A stretch of 42,126 bases of DNA from Marinomonas flavescens (GCF_004352835.1 NZ_SJSB01000025.1:1-42126); one strand, 5' to 3'; shown: positions 25,810-34,236, numbered from the stretch's first letter. The notes: generated by a model from the sequence alone, not told the origin. Numbers and translations are program-made.

Positions 25810-26562
25810 TCACGCCTTAACCAAAGAAGTGGATTTTATACCATCGATTAGACTATTCATTGCAGGAAAATCTATGATCGAAATATCTTTTCCTTTTATT
25901 TTGATGATATTTTCTTTCTGAAACTTAGTGAATGCTCGGCTGACCGTTTCTACGGTCATCCCCAGATAACCACCAATATCATTACGAGACATGGTTAGCC
26001 TAAAAAAATCAGACGGTGAATCTTCTCTATTAAATCGAGCAGACAAGCTAAGTAAAAATGAAGCCACTTTTATATCAGATCCACTTCCAAGTAATGCTAG
26101 CATTCTTTGATTATTAACTATTTGTTGGCTCATTATTTTGAAAATCTGATGTTTTAAATAGGGTATTTCTGTCGATAACTTTTCCAGTTTATGAAATGAA
26201 ACTTTACAGATAGTCGTTGTTTCCAACGTTTTGGCAGAAATAGGGTAATAACCAGAATCAATACCACTAAAGCCCACGATATCATTCGCGTGGTAAAATC
26301 CCGTGATATGCTCTTTCCCAAGGTCATTCATATTGAATGTTTTAACACTACCCGTTTGCAGCACATATACAGAGTCAAACGCTTGACCTTGTCGACAAAC
26401 AAATTCACCCTTGCCAAGAACCAACGTTTTTTCTATTACATCTCCTAAACAAATAGAATGCTCATTGGCCAATGAAACTGAAGAGCAAAACAGGCTCATT
26501 TGACAGCTCTGGCACTGAAAAGAGGACTCTTTATCACTAACCTGACGAATAGAATTTGACAT
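25810..26562 (-). CDS. Crp/Fnr family regulator with FNR-type [4Fe-4S] cysteines
   Basis: The 250-residue protein has an N-terminal Cys cluster C17-x2-C20-x5-C26 and a further Cys at C119, matching the four ligands of the oxygen-sensing [4Fe-4S] cluster of E. coli FNR (C20, C23, C29, C122). A cyclic-nucleotide-binding-type barrel (about 40-150) and a C-terminal HTH follow. The recognition helix has E205, S208 and R209 (ETVSR), the residues that read TTGAT-N4-ATCAA in FNR. It lies 88 bp downstream of the SulP gene on the same strand and may be the last gene of the sulfide operon, or have its own promoter. Confidence 0.85.
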   Translation of the reverse strand: MSNSIRQVSDKESSFQCQSCQMSLFCSSVSLANEHSICLGDVIEKTLVLGKGEFVCRQGQAFDSVYVLQTGSVKTFNMNDLGKEHITGFYHANDIVGFSGIDSGYYPISAKTLETTTICKVSFHKLEKLSTEIPYLKHQIFKIMSQQIVNNQRMLALLGSGSDIKVASFLLSLSARFNREDSPSDFFRLTMSRNDIGGYLGMTVETVSRAFTKFQKENIIKIKGKDISIIDFPAMNSLIDGIKSTSLVKA

Positions 26563-26650
26563 ATAAGTATCTATAATTTAAACCTTTCAACGCTAACTAA
26601 GGTCGAGATAAACAACCTATTATGTATAAAATCTAAACAGAAAATAACGA

Positions 26651-28360
26651 TTACATCTCAGACAATATCTTAAATGCCTTATATTGAGATAGATACACTT
26701 TCCCACTCAAGTGTTGCAAAAAGCCGCTTAGCTCTAATCGATCCATGACCGGCCCCTTAACTTCAGACAATGAAAGTGTAATATGCAATGCGCTTAATTG
26801 ATTATTCAGCGATTCAAGCATTTCTAAAGCACTGAAATCAATTTCATTGACAGCACTACACTGAATAACCACATTGGTAATGTCTTGGCGTTTATTAATA
26901 CAGTCGAGTATAAAGTCTTCCAGAAAAGCAGCATTAACAAAAAACAAACTTTCATCAGGACGTAAACAAAGCAAATTTGGGGATATTTTAACATTATAAC
27001 GTTTTACATTACGAAAATGCTCTGTTCCTTCAATCAAACCAACTTCAGCAACATGAGGTTTAGAGGTGCGCGACAAGTGCAATAAGATAGACAAGCCTAC
27101 GCCAGAGGCAACGCCTACTTCTACCCCTAATAATAGTGTGATGATAATAGTCGCTAATACCGCATAAAAATCACTGCGCGAAAAAATCCAAGTTTTTTTC
27201 AAAATTGAAAAATCAATCAGTGTAGTCACCGCCACAATAATAGTGGCTGCCAGCGTTGCTTTAGGTAAGAAAAAAAGTACGGGAGTCAAAACAACAGAGG
27301 CTATCATAATACCGAGAGCCGTCATTATACCGGCTAGCTGAGTAACCGCCCCCGCATCAAAATTCACAACTGAACGAGAAAAGCCACCAGTTACTGGAAA
27401 ACCGCCAGAAATGCCGGAAGCGATATTCGCAGCCCCTAAACCAATTAATTCTTGGTTTGGTTGCACTTTTTCGCCGCGTTTTGCGCCTAAAGTTTTACCC
27501 ACTGAAATGGATTCTACATAACCTATCACTGAAATCATTAATGCCGGCAATGCCAATGTCTTAACTAATTCAAGTGAAGGAAAAGTCAAACTCAAATGCG
27601 GCAATCCAGCCGGTATATTGCCGGTAATATTGACACCATAAGCTTGTAAATCAAAGGCATACACAAGACCTAAACTGGATAAAACACCCAGAATAGGCGC
27701 TGTTTTTGCTAAGGAAGACGCATAGGTTTCAGGCACTTTTAACATGATAAAAAAGCGTTTTGCATAACGGCGAGCTAACAATAAAAATAAGACAACCGAA
27801 GCGCCCACTACAAACGTCATCAGATTAAATTGCCCGATATTCTTAATCATACTAAGCAATTGTGTAACGACATTATCACCATGTGATTGAATGCCAAAAA
27901 TATGCTTAAGCTGGCTCAAGGCGATAATAATACCGGATGCTGATATAAAGCCTGAAATAACAGAGTGAGAAAGAAGATTAGTAATCATACCAAGCTTCAT
28001 AACCCCCATAACCACCAGCATAGCCCCTGATAATAAAGCGAGTGTGATGGCTCCAGTTAAATAACTTGCCGTGCCCTGTTCTGCAATTGCCGCTAATGCG
28101 GTTGCCGTCATTAAAGAAGCAACCGCTACAGGGCCTACCGACAAAGAGGTACTCGTACCAAATATGGCATAAAGAACTAACGGCAAAATACTTGAATACA
28201 AACCCACTTCTGGCGGCACTCCAGCCAACATTGCATACGCTAAGGACTGTGGTATCAGTAACATAGTAACAATAAATGCAGCCGTGGCATCTTGGCCAAA
28301 TTGCACCTTGTTATAGTTTTTTAACCAAGATAATGCTGGGAATACGCGTTCAAATATCAT
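26651..28360 (-). CDS. SulP family anion transporter with STAS domain (sulfide operon)
   Basis: The 569-residue SulP transporter has a membrane core (about 15-420, with PQSLAYAMLAGVPPEVGLY) and a C-terminal STAS domain (about 440-560, with RPDESLFFVNA and VNEIDFSALEML). It is a close paralogue of the SulP protein at 3344-5068. A longer frame opens at 28408 but overlaps the sulfide:quinone oxidoreductase gene; ATG 28360, 13 nt after that stop and behind a GAG site, aligns with the paralogue. Its place directly after persulfide dioxygenase and SQR suggests that it moves the product sulfite or sulfate, direction unknown. Confidence 0.85.
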   Translation of the reverse strand: MIFERVFPALSWLKNYNKVQFGQDATAAFIVTMLLIPQSLAYAMLAGVPPEVGLYSSILPLVLYAIFGTSTSLSVGPVAVASLMTATALAAIAEQGTASYLTGAITLALLSGAMLVVMGVMKLGMITNLLSHSVISGFISASGIIIALSQLKHIFGIQSHGDNVVTQLLSMIKNIGQFNLMTFVVGASVVLFLLLARRYAKRFFIMLKVPETYASSLAKTAPILGVLSSLGLVYAFDLQAYGVNITGNIPAGLPHLSLTFPSLELVKTLALPALMISVIGYVESISVGKTLGAKRGEKVQPNQELIGLGAANIASGISGGFPVTGGFSRSVVNFDAGAVTQLAGIMTALGIMIASVVLTPVLFFLPKATLAATIIVAVTTLIDFSILKKTWIFSRSDFYAVLATIIITLLLGVEVGVASGVGLSILLHLSRTSKPHVAEVGLIEGTEHFRNVKRYNVKISPNLLCLRPDESLFFVNAAFLEDFILDCINKRQDITNVVIQCSAVNEIDFSALEMLESLNNQLSALHITLSLSEVKGPVMDRLELSGFLQHLSGKVYLSQYKAFKILSEM

Positions 28361-28373
28361 GCTTAAGTTCTCA

Positions 28374-29951
28374 CTATTTACGCATTTTTGGTTTAACGAA
28401 CCACTCATGACCCTTTAACATGCCATGCCAATAAAATGGAGGTAAGATATCTTTTTTTAAGATCCAGGCTAAGCGCGTGGCCTTAGAACCATCATTAATC
28501 CACTTTGGAAACGTCGGCATAACGACCCCACCGTAAGCAAATTCAGCCAATACAATCTTCCCAACTTCTACCGTTAATGGGCATGAGCCGTAACCATCGT
28601 AAATCGCATTAATTTGACGTTTTTCAAGACTGTCTGAAATATTTTGCGCAACCACTGGGGCCTGTTTACGAACAGCTGCCATCGTTTTCGCATTAGGACT
28701 ATTGGCAACATCACCTAACGACCAAATATTGGAAAAAGAGGTGTGCTGTAACGTTTCTTTATCCACATCAACCCAGCCAGCAGCATCCACTAAAGGACTA
28801 TTACGAATGAAATCTGGAGCGGTTTGTGACGGACAAACGTGCAGCATATCAAACTCAGCTTCTACTATGACAGCTTGATCATTTCCATCTTTCGTTTCGA
28901 AATACGCGCGTTTATTTGGACCATCGACTTTGACTAAATTATGGCTAAAATGTGTGCCAATTTGATATTTTTTAATGTAGCTTTCAAGTGCTGGAACATA
29001 CTCAGAAACACCAAACAACACACCACCTGCATTGTAAAATGAGACGTCAATATTACTAAGTGTCTCTTGTTTGAACCAATGATCACACGATAAATACATC
29101 GCTTTTTGTGGTGCACCAGCACACTTAATAGGCATAGGAGGTTGTGTGAATATTGCTTTCCCAGTGTTAAGTTTCTGGGCTAGCTCCCACGTATAAGGGG
29201 CTAAATCATAGCGATAATTCGACGTAACACCATTTCGGCCTAATGTTTCAGACAAGCCTTCTACTGCATCCCAATTTAATTTAATGCCCGCAGCAACCAC
29301 CAAAAATTGATACGTTACTTCTTGTCCGTTTCCAAGCGTCACTTTATTGTCACTTGGCTGAAAAGTATCCACCGCCTCTTTTATCCACTTAACTCCTTTA
29401 GGGATAACATCTGCCATGTTTCTTCGCGTTTTCTCAGCACTAAACACACCACCACCGACTAACGTCCATCCCGGCTGATAAAAGTGATCCGACGCTGGGT
29501 CGATTAAGCAAATAGTCACATTCGGTTTACGCTTCAATAGACTCGCTGCGGTTGATATCCCTGCCGTACCAGCACCCACAATAACAACGTCGAAGTGAAC
29601 ACTATTCACTTTTGCTTTTTGAGAAGACTCATTAGCCGCTTCCCAAATTAAAGAGGCTCGCTTGCCTGTACGGCAGAAAGCATGAATATTCTCATTACCT
29701 TTCGTGGCTTCTTTAAACGCTTCAACATCAGACGATTCCATCTGTCCAGCAGAAAAAGGTATATACACTGCCTTAATATTCTTTTCTTTTGCCGCTGCCG
29801 CAATGTCAGCAAAAGCCAACTGCCCTTCTTCTTCATTATCTGGTCGATTCGATATAATCAATGTAATGCCAGACTCTGCCAAGGTATTCACATCGTCTAA
29901 GCTAATCTGCTCAGAAACCGAGTATTTGTCTGTGATTTGTTTACGTAGCAT
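28374..29951 (-). CDS. sqr: Fusion of DUF442/Blh phosphatase-like domain with type II sulfide:quinone oxidoreductase
   Basis: The 525-residue protein starts at ATG 29951, with GGAG 7 nt upstream; the frame opens at 29990. Residues 1-110 form a DUF442 phosphatase-like domain with active-site-like C93 in HAFCRTGKRAS. Residues 117-525 are a flavoprotein with FAD-binding GAGTAG (126-131). Redox cysteines C277 (IKCAGAPQK) and C457 (YGSCPLT) match those of human-type (type II) SQR. It oxidises hydrogen sulfide, sends electrons to quinone at the inner membrane and yields persulfide. It lies 59 bp after persulfide dioxygenase, which consumes that persulfide. Confidence 0.9.
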   Translation of the reverse strand: MLRKQITDKYSVSEQISLDDVNTLAESGITLIISNRPDNEEEGQLAFADIAAAAKEKNIKAVYIPFSAGQMESSDVEAFKEATKGNENIHAFCRTGKRASLIWEAANESSQKAKVNSVHFDVVIVGAGTAGISTAASLLKRKPNVTICLIDPASDHFYQPGWTLVGGGVFSAEKTRRNMADVIPKGVKWIKEAVDTFQPSDNKVTLGNGQEVTYQFLVVAAGIKLNWDAVEGLSETLGRNGVTSNYRYDLAPYTWELAQKLNTGKAIFTQPPMPIKCAGAPQKAMYLSCDHWFKQETLSNIDVSFYNAGGVLFGVSEYVPALESYIKKYQIGTHFSHNLVKVDGPNKRAYFETKDGNDQAVIVEAEFDMLHVCPSQTAPDFIRNSPLVDAAGWVDVDKETLQHTSFSNIWSLGDVANSPNAKTMAAVRKQAPVVAQNISDSLEKRQINAIYDGYGSCPLTVEVGKIVLAEFAYGGVVMPTFPKWINDGSKATRLAWILKKDILPPFYWHGMLKGHEWFVKPKMRK

Positions 29952-30010
29952 GGTTATTCTCCCGATATTTTTATTTGATTGCTGAGGCATTTACGAACAA
30001 TACCGTTATC

Positions 30011-30889
30011 TTATTTAAACGCATTCAAAGGGATTTTTAAGTAGGCTAAGCCATTGTCCTCTGGCTCAGGCATGTGACCTGCTCGCATATTTACCTGTAA
30101 AGAAGGTAAGATTAAACGTGGCATATCGAGTGTCTTGTCTCGCGTTTCACGTAAATCAACAAATACCGATTTACTGATGTCTTTTTTCACATGAATGTTT
30201 TCTTCACGCTGCGCTTTAACCGTTGTTTGATACTCTAACTCTCGACCATTAGGGCAATAGTCATGGCACATAAAAATACGATAATCCTCCGGCAACGCTA
30301 ATATTTTTTGAATAGAATCGAACAAGGTTCCAGCATCACCACCCGGAAAATCAGCGCGAGCCGTACCGGCATCAGGCATGAATAAAGTGTCACCAACAAA
30401 TACCGCATCACCTAGAGTGTGGGTGAAACAAGCTGGCGTATGTCCTGGTGTATGCATTGCAGTACATGACATTGAACCAACTTTATAGTGTTCGCCATCA
30501 TGAAATAAATAATCAAACTGAGACCCATCGTGTTTAAAATTCGCCCCTTCATTGAAAACCCTACTAAAAGTGTCTTGCACGATAGTAATCTGTTCACCAA
30601 TACCAATTTTCCCACCTAACTTTTCTTGAAGGTACGGAGCGGCTGAAAGATGGTCAGCATGTACATGGGTTTCAATTAGCCATTCAACGGTTAACTGATG
30701 AGAAAGAACGTATTCTACGATCTCGTCTGCCCCTTTATAGCCAGTACTACCTGAGGGATAATCAAAATCTAAAACACTGTCTACAATTGCACAACTTGAT
30801 GAACTCGGATCCTTAACAACATAAGAAAACGTATTCGTGGGTTTATCAAAAAAAACAGCCACATTAGGCGTCATCACAGCATCAATCAT
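30011..30889 (-). CDS. Persulfide dioxygenase (ETHE1-like metallo-beta-lactamase fold)
   Basis: The 292-residue non-heme iron enzyme oxidises glutathione persulfide to sulfite. The fold signature HVHADH spans 75-80; predicted iron ligands are H75, H150 (TPGHT) and D167 (VGDTLF), with H209 (MCHDY) nearby. No rhodanese domain is attached. ATG follows an AGAGGT ribosome site. It is the first gene of the minus-strand sulfide operon. A sigma-54 promoter at 30956-30972 and a divergent FisR-type activator indicate induction by sulfane sulfur. Confidence 0.9.
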   Translation of the reverse strand: MIDAVMTPNVAVFFDKPTNTFSYVVKDPSSSSCAIVDSVLDFDYPSGSTGYKGADEIVEYVLSHQLTVEWLIETHVHADHLSAAPYLQEKLGGKIGIGEQITIVQDTFSRVFNEGANFKHDGSQFDYLFHDGEHYKVGSMSCTAMHTPGHTPACFTHTLGDAVFVGDTLFMPDAGTARADFPGGDAGTLFDSIQKILALPEDYRIFMCHDYCPNGRELEYQTTVKAQREENIHVKKDISKSVFVDLRETRDKTLDMPRLILPSLQVNMRAGHMPEPEDNGLAYLKIPLNAFK

Positions 30890-30955
30890 AACTTGTACCT
30901 CTATTTCAATCTGTTGATCAGTCGAAACCGCTTAGCGGCTTTATACTTTAGATAT

Positions 30956-30972
30956 AGCAGAAAGCGTGCCAA
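30956..30972 (-). promoter_or_regulatory. Sigma-54 (-24/-12) promoter of the sulfide operon
   Basis: On the minus strand TTGGCACGCTTTCTGCT has the invariant GG (30970-30969) and GC (30958-30957) separated by 10 nt. It matches TGGCAC-N5-TTGCT except one base. Transcription would start near 30945 and give a leader of about 56 nt before the dioxygenase ATG. The adjacent divergent gene is a sigma-54 activator. Confidence 0.85.
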
Positions 30973-31056
30973 TCCAAAAAATACTCATAAGGCACTGATT
31001 TATATAGATTTAAAATAATAGCTTTCAAATTAGATTTGACTGAAATGGTTTTAATT

Positions 31057-31068
31057 GTCATATTTGAC
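31057..31068. promoter_or_regulatory. Candidate upstream activator site GTCATATTTGAC
   Basis: A GTCA-N4-TGAC dyad lies about 115-125 bp upstream of the predicted sigma-54 start, a normal distance for an enhancer site. Two more TTTGAC copies occur at 31035-31040 and 31076-31081. It may bind the FisR-like protein encoded immediately to the right and also cover its own promoter. Confidence 0.4.
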
Positions 31069-31085
31069 TTTATATTTTGACAAAT

Positions 31086-32441
31086 ATGGCAATCACTATG
31101 AACATCATTTCTTCTGACGCGCCGACTTATGAAACGCTCGCCAATATGCTTGAAGGGTACGACTGCCCTGCTATTTTAGTGTCTGTTGATTATCACATTC
31201 TCGCCATCAACCAACATTATCGACAAGAATTTGGCGAGGTGCCATTACAGAAGCAATCTCGATGTTTTGAGGTCTCTCATGGCTATAGCGTTCCCTGCGA
31301 TAAAGCAGGCGAAGACTGTCCTTTATCCGCTGTATTGCAAACGGGACATAGAGAGCGTGTGCTTCATATTCATCAGACACCAAGAGGCAAAGAGCATGTG
31401 GATGTAGAAATGCTGCCGATTCATGACAATCACGGAGAGCTTCTTTTCTTTGTCGAATTGTTGCGCACAGTCTCAGTGGCAAGCGCTGAGAACATGAGTA
31501 GTACACTAGTGGGCTCGAGTAAAAAGTTTAATCAAATGCTCGAAAAAATCACTCGTGTCAGCCAAAGTAATGCTTCTATTCTCTTACTCGGTGAGTCAGG
31601 CAGCGGTAAGGAACTCGTGGCCAATGCTGCTCACCAAGGAAGCCAAAGAGTCAACCACGCATTAGTGACACTAGAATGTTCAGGCCTTACTGATTCGCTG
31701 TTTGAAAGCGAATTGTTTGGTCATGTCAAAGGGGCTTTTACAGGAGCAAACTTTAATCGTACAGGATTAGTAGAGTTGGCGAATGGCGGTACTTTATTTC
31801 TAGATGAAATAGGTGATGTCCCCCTTTCTATGCAAGTAAAACTATTGCGCCTTATCGAGACAGGCTCCTTTCGTCCAGTTGGATCATCGACCGTCAAGCA
31901 CACTAATTTTCGCTTAATATGCGCGACCAACAAAAACCTAATGAACATGGTTAACAAAGGAGATTTTCGTCAGGATCTTTATTATCGAATTAACGTCTTC
32001 CCTATCTATGTGCCTTCATTACGCGAACGCCGAGATGATCTATCCTTGTTAATCACTACCTTACTGAAGCGCATCAGCGAACGAAAAGAGTACCATCTTA
32101 CTGACTCTGCGTTACAAACCTTAAAGCGATATGACTTCCCGGGCAATATCCGTGAACTTAGAAACATCCTTAATCGTGCCATTATCCTGACCGACACTAA
32201 TGTGATCGAACGCAGTACAATTGAAGAATGTTTAGAGATCGATAAGGAATCTGACCAACAAGAAACTATTTTTCTAGCGCCTCAATCAGAGTCAAACACT
32301 GCCCGTGAATGGGTCGACTTAAAAACAGCAGAGAAACGCTATTTATCAGACCTCATGTCATTTCATAATAATGATAAAGAAAAAGTAGCGAGCATCGCCA
32401 ACATCAGCCTACGCTCGTTATATCGAAAGTTAGAATTATAA
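31086..32441 (+). CDS. fisR: Sigma-54-dependent activator, FisR-type sulfane sulfur sensor
   Basis: The ~451-residue regulator has an N-terminal PAS-like sensor (about 10-125), an AAA+ domain (about 140-370; Walker A GESGSGKE, sigma-54 contact loop GAFTGA, Walker B LFLDEIG) and a Fis-type HTH at the end. Cysteines C60, C71 and C78 have spacing 11 and 7, identical to C53, C64 and C71 of Cupriavidus FisR, where persulfide modification switches on ATPase activity. It is divergent from the persulfide dioxygenase-SQR operon, whose promoter is of sigma-54 type. The start is uncertain: TTG 31077, ATG 31086 and ATG 31098 are in frame and none has a good ribosome site. Confidence 0.85.
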   Translation: MAITMNIISSDAPTYETLANMLEGYDCPAILVSVDYHILAINQHYRQEFGEVPLQKQSRCFEVSHGYSVPCDKAGEDCPLSAVLQTGHRERVLHIHQTPRGKEHVDVEMLPIHDNHGELLFFVELLRTVSVASAENMSSTLVGSSKKFNQMLEKITRVSQSNASILLLGESGSGKELVANAAHQGSQRVNHALVTLECSGLTDSLFESELFGHVKGAFTGANFNRTGLVELANGGTLFLDEIGDVPLSMQVKLLRLIETGSFRPVGSSTVKHTNFRLICATNKNLMNMVNKGDFRQDLYYRINVFPIYVPSLRERRDDLSLLITTLLKRISERKEYHLTDSALQTLKRYDFPGNIRELRNILNRAIILTDTNVIERSTIEECLEIDKESDQQETIFLAPQSESNTAREWVDLKTAEKRYLSDLMSFHNNDKEKVASIANISLRSLYRKLEL

Positions 32442-32485
32442 TAGTAATTACTAATGAGACAAATAGTAAAACAGTGATTGAAATT

Positions 32486-32507
32486 AACATTAGATAGCTC
32501 TAATGTT
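32486..32507. promoter_or_regulatory. Perfect 9-bp inverted repeat between fisR and the peroxiredoxin gene
   Basis: AACATTAGA (32486-32494) and TCTAATGTT (32499-32507) flank a 4-bp centre. No T run follows, so it looks more like an operator or leader hairpin for the peroxiredoxin gene, whose start is 66 bp further on. It does not match an OxyR site as I know it. Confidence 0.45.
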
Positions 32508-32572
32508 TATACATCAAGCAGAAACGCTTGCCGTTAACTACCTAAGTAAATATCACTCGAAGGAGTACCGTT

Positions 32573-33226
32573 ATGTCGTTACGCATTAATGATATCGTTC
32601 CAAATTTAGAACTTGAAACAGATCAAGGAACATTCAAATTACACGATTGGATTGGCGATAGTTGGGCTATTTTATTTAGCCACCCTAAAGACTTCACTCC
32701 AGTTTGCACGACTGAATTTGGTGCCGTTTCTCGACTTTCTGCAGAATGGGAAAAACGAGGAACAAAAGTTATTGGCCTATCTGTTGATGGCGTTGCAGAG
32801 CACAAACAATGGAAAAAAGACATTGAATCGTTCTCAGGCGCTAAAGCTGGATTCCCTATTATTGCCGATGAATCTCTAGAAGTATCGAAAGCTCTGGATA
32901 TGTTACCTGCCGATGCTTATTTACCTGATGGCCGTACCGCAGCCAACTCTGCGAGTGTTCGCGTTGTGTTCATTATCAGTCCAGATAAAAAATTACAGTT
33001 ATCAATGACCTATCCAATGTCTGTCGGCCGAAACTTTGCCGAAGTATTGCGCGCGCTCGACGCCTTGCAAGCCAGCTATGGTGTACCAATTGCAACACCA
33101 GCAAACTGGGTCGTTGGTGAAGACGTCATTGTCGCTTTGTCCTTAAACGACGAACAAGCGAAAGAAAAATTTGGTGAGATTAACACTGTTTTACCTTACC
33201 TACGTATGGCTAAAATGCCTTCTTAA
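32573..33226 (+). CDS. 1-Cys peroxiredoxin (Prx6 type)
   Basis: This 217-residue cytoplasmic thiol peroxidase reduces peroxides. The peroxidatic cysteine is C45 in PVCTTE, and I see no second cysteine, so it is of the 1-Cys Prx6 class, which needs an external thiol for recycling. The C-terminal Prx domain (about 160-215) is present. Strong GGAG ribosome site before ATG; terminator at 33250. It lies 131 bp after the FisR-type gene, and a dyad in that gap suggests separate control. Involvement in sulfide metabolism is only implied by position. Confidence 0.9.
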   Translation: MSLRINDIVPNLELETDQGTFKLHDWIGDSWAILFSHPKDFTPVCTTEFGAVSRLSAEWEKRGTKVIGLSVDGVAEHKQWKKDIESFSGAKAGFPIIADESLEVSKALDMLPADAYLPDGRTAANSASVRVVFIISPDKKLQLSMTYPMSVGRNFAEVLRALDALQASYGVPIATPANWVVGEDVIVALSLNDEQAKEKFGEINTVLPYLRMAKMPS

Positions 33227-33249
33227 CTTAGTCATAATAGATCTCTACC

Positions 33250-33283
33250 AAAAAGCCAGATCAGTATGTTGATCTGGCTTTTT
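33250..33283. terminator. Rho-independent terminator
   Basis: A 14-bp stem (33250-33263 with 33270-33283) with a 6-nt loop has A and T runs at its ends. It lies between the convergent peroxiredoxin and tonB genes and probably works both ways. Confidence 0.9.
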
Positions 33284-33336
33284 TGTTTACTCTACTAACA
33301 AAGCGTCACCACAATGTTTTCTATCGTGATGATGTT

Positions 33337-34236
33337 TTAGTCACTCAACTGGAATGATACTGGTAAGGTGATTTTCAAAGACTTCTCAGTCATGTCATCA
33401 GAAAATCTAGGCAAAGGGACTGCTCGTTTCAGCATATCCAAAACAGCCTTATCTAAACGCTGATGCCCCGAACTTTTAATAATTTTCGCATCAGACACCT
33501 CACCATTCGCATAAGCCATAAACGATAAAGTAACAACACCCTCTTCGTTTCGACGACGAGAGGCCCGTGGGTATCGTTTACTTTGTGCCAGCGCAGAAGT
33601 CAGCAAGGTAAAGTACTTAGCTTTTGCGCCCGCATGACCACCAGTCGTAGCCGCATGGGCCTGACCCGTCGTAGCCTTTTGATTTGCTTTGGAAACTGGT
33701 CCCTTATTTATTGGCTTAGCATCCGCTATTTGTGTGTCTTTTTGCGTTATTTTCACGTCAGTAGACTTGAGGGGCGCATCCTGCTTCTTCTTTGGCTTTG
33801 GCTTCACTTTAGGTTCTGGTTTTGGCTCTACTTTTGGCATCACAATGGGTGAAGTTTGTTTTACAACCACTGGTGGCTTAGGTTTAATCACAAGCTCTGG
33901 CTTTTCTACAATGTCTGGCTTCGGTTCTTTTATTGCCTCCGTTTTTTCTTCTATTTCTTCAGACGCCTGTTCTTCTACAATATCTGGAACTTCTTGTTCT
34001 GGCACCGACTTTGGCTCTTCTATCGGCTCTACGTTAGTTTTGGGTGCCTCTTGCTGAGCTACCGTTGTTTGCGCAGCGGCCCCCATATCTCCAATCATGC
34101 CAAGATCAAATTGAATGCCCTGATCGCCCGGCGCCTTACTGCCTTCCAAAGGTTTGTAAAAGACCGTATAAAAAACAATACCATGTATAAAAATAGCCAC
34201 GCTACCTGCGATCAACCAATGGCGCTTAGACATCAT
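33337..34236 (-). CDS. tonB: TonB energy transducer
   Basis: The 299-residue protein has one N-terminal membrane anchor (about 7-27) and a long E/P/K-rich periplasmic spacer (about 60-190). The C-terminal TonB domain (about 205-298) has YP in SKRYPRASRRR and GEVSDAKIIKSSGHQRLDKA. It carries the energy of the ExbB/ExbD motor to outer-membrane receptors. The start overlaps the exbD stop by 4 nt (ATGA). Last gene of the Fur-box operon. The copper receptor at 36522 is a likely client. Confidence 0.9.
   Translation of the reverse strand: MMSKRHWLIAGSVAIFIHGIVFYTVFYKPLEGSKAPGDQGIQFDLGMIGDMGAAAQTTVAQQEAPKTNVEPIEEPKSVPEQEVPDIVEEQASEEIEEKTEAIKEPKPDIVEKPELVIKPKPPVVVKQTSPIVMPKVEPKPEPKVKPKPKKKQDAPLKSTDVKITQKDTQIADAKPINKGPVSKANQKATTGQAHAATTGGHAGAKAKYFTLLTSALAQSKRYPRASRRRNEEGVVTLSFMAYANGEVSDAKIIKSSGHQRLDKAVLDMLKRAVPLPRFSDDMTEKSLKITLPVSFQLSD

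Noticed and set aside
30913..30924. TTGATCAGTCGA as a possible FNR site in the sulfide promoter
   Set aside because: Only one half matches TTGAT; the ATCAA half is missing.
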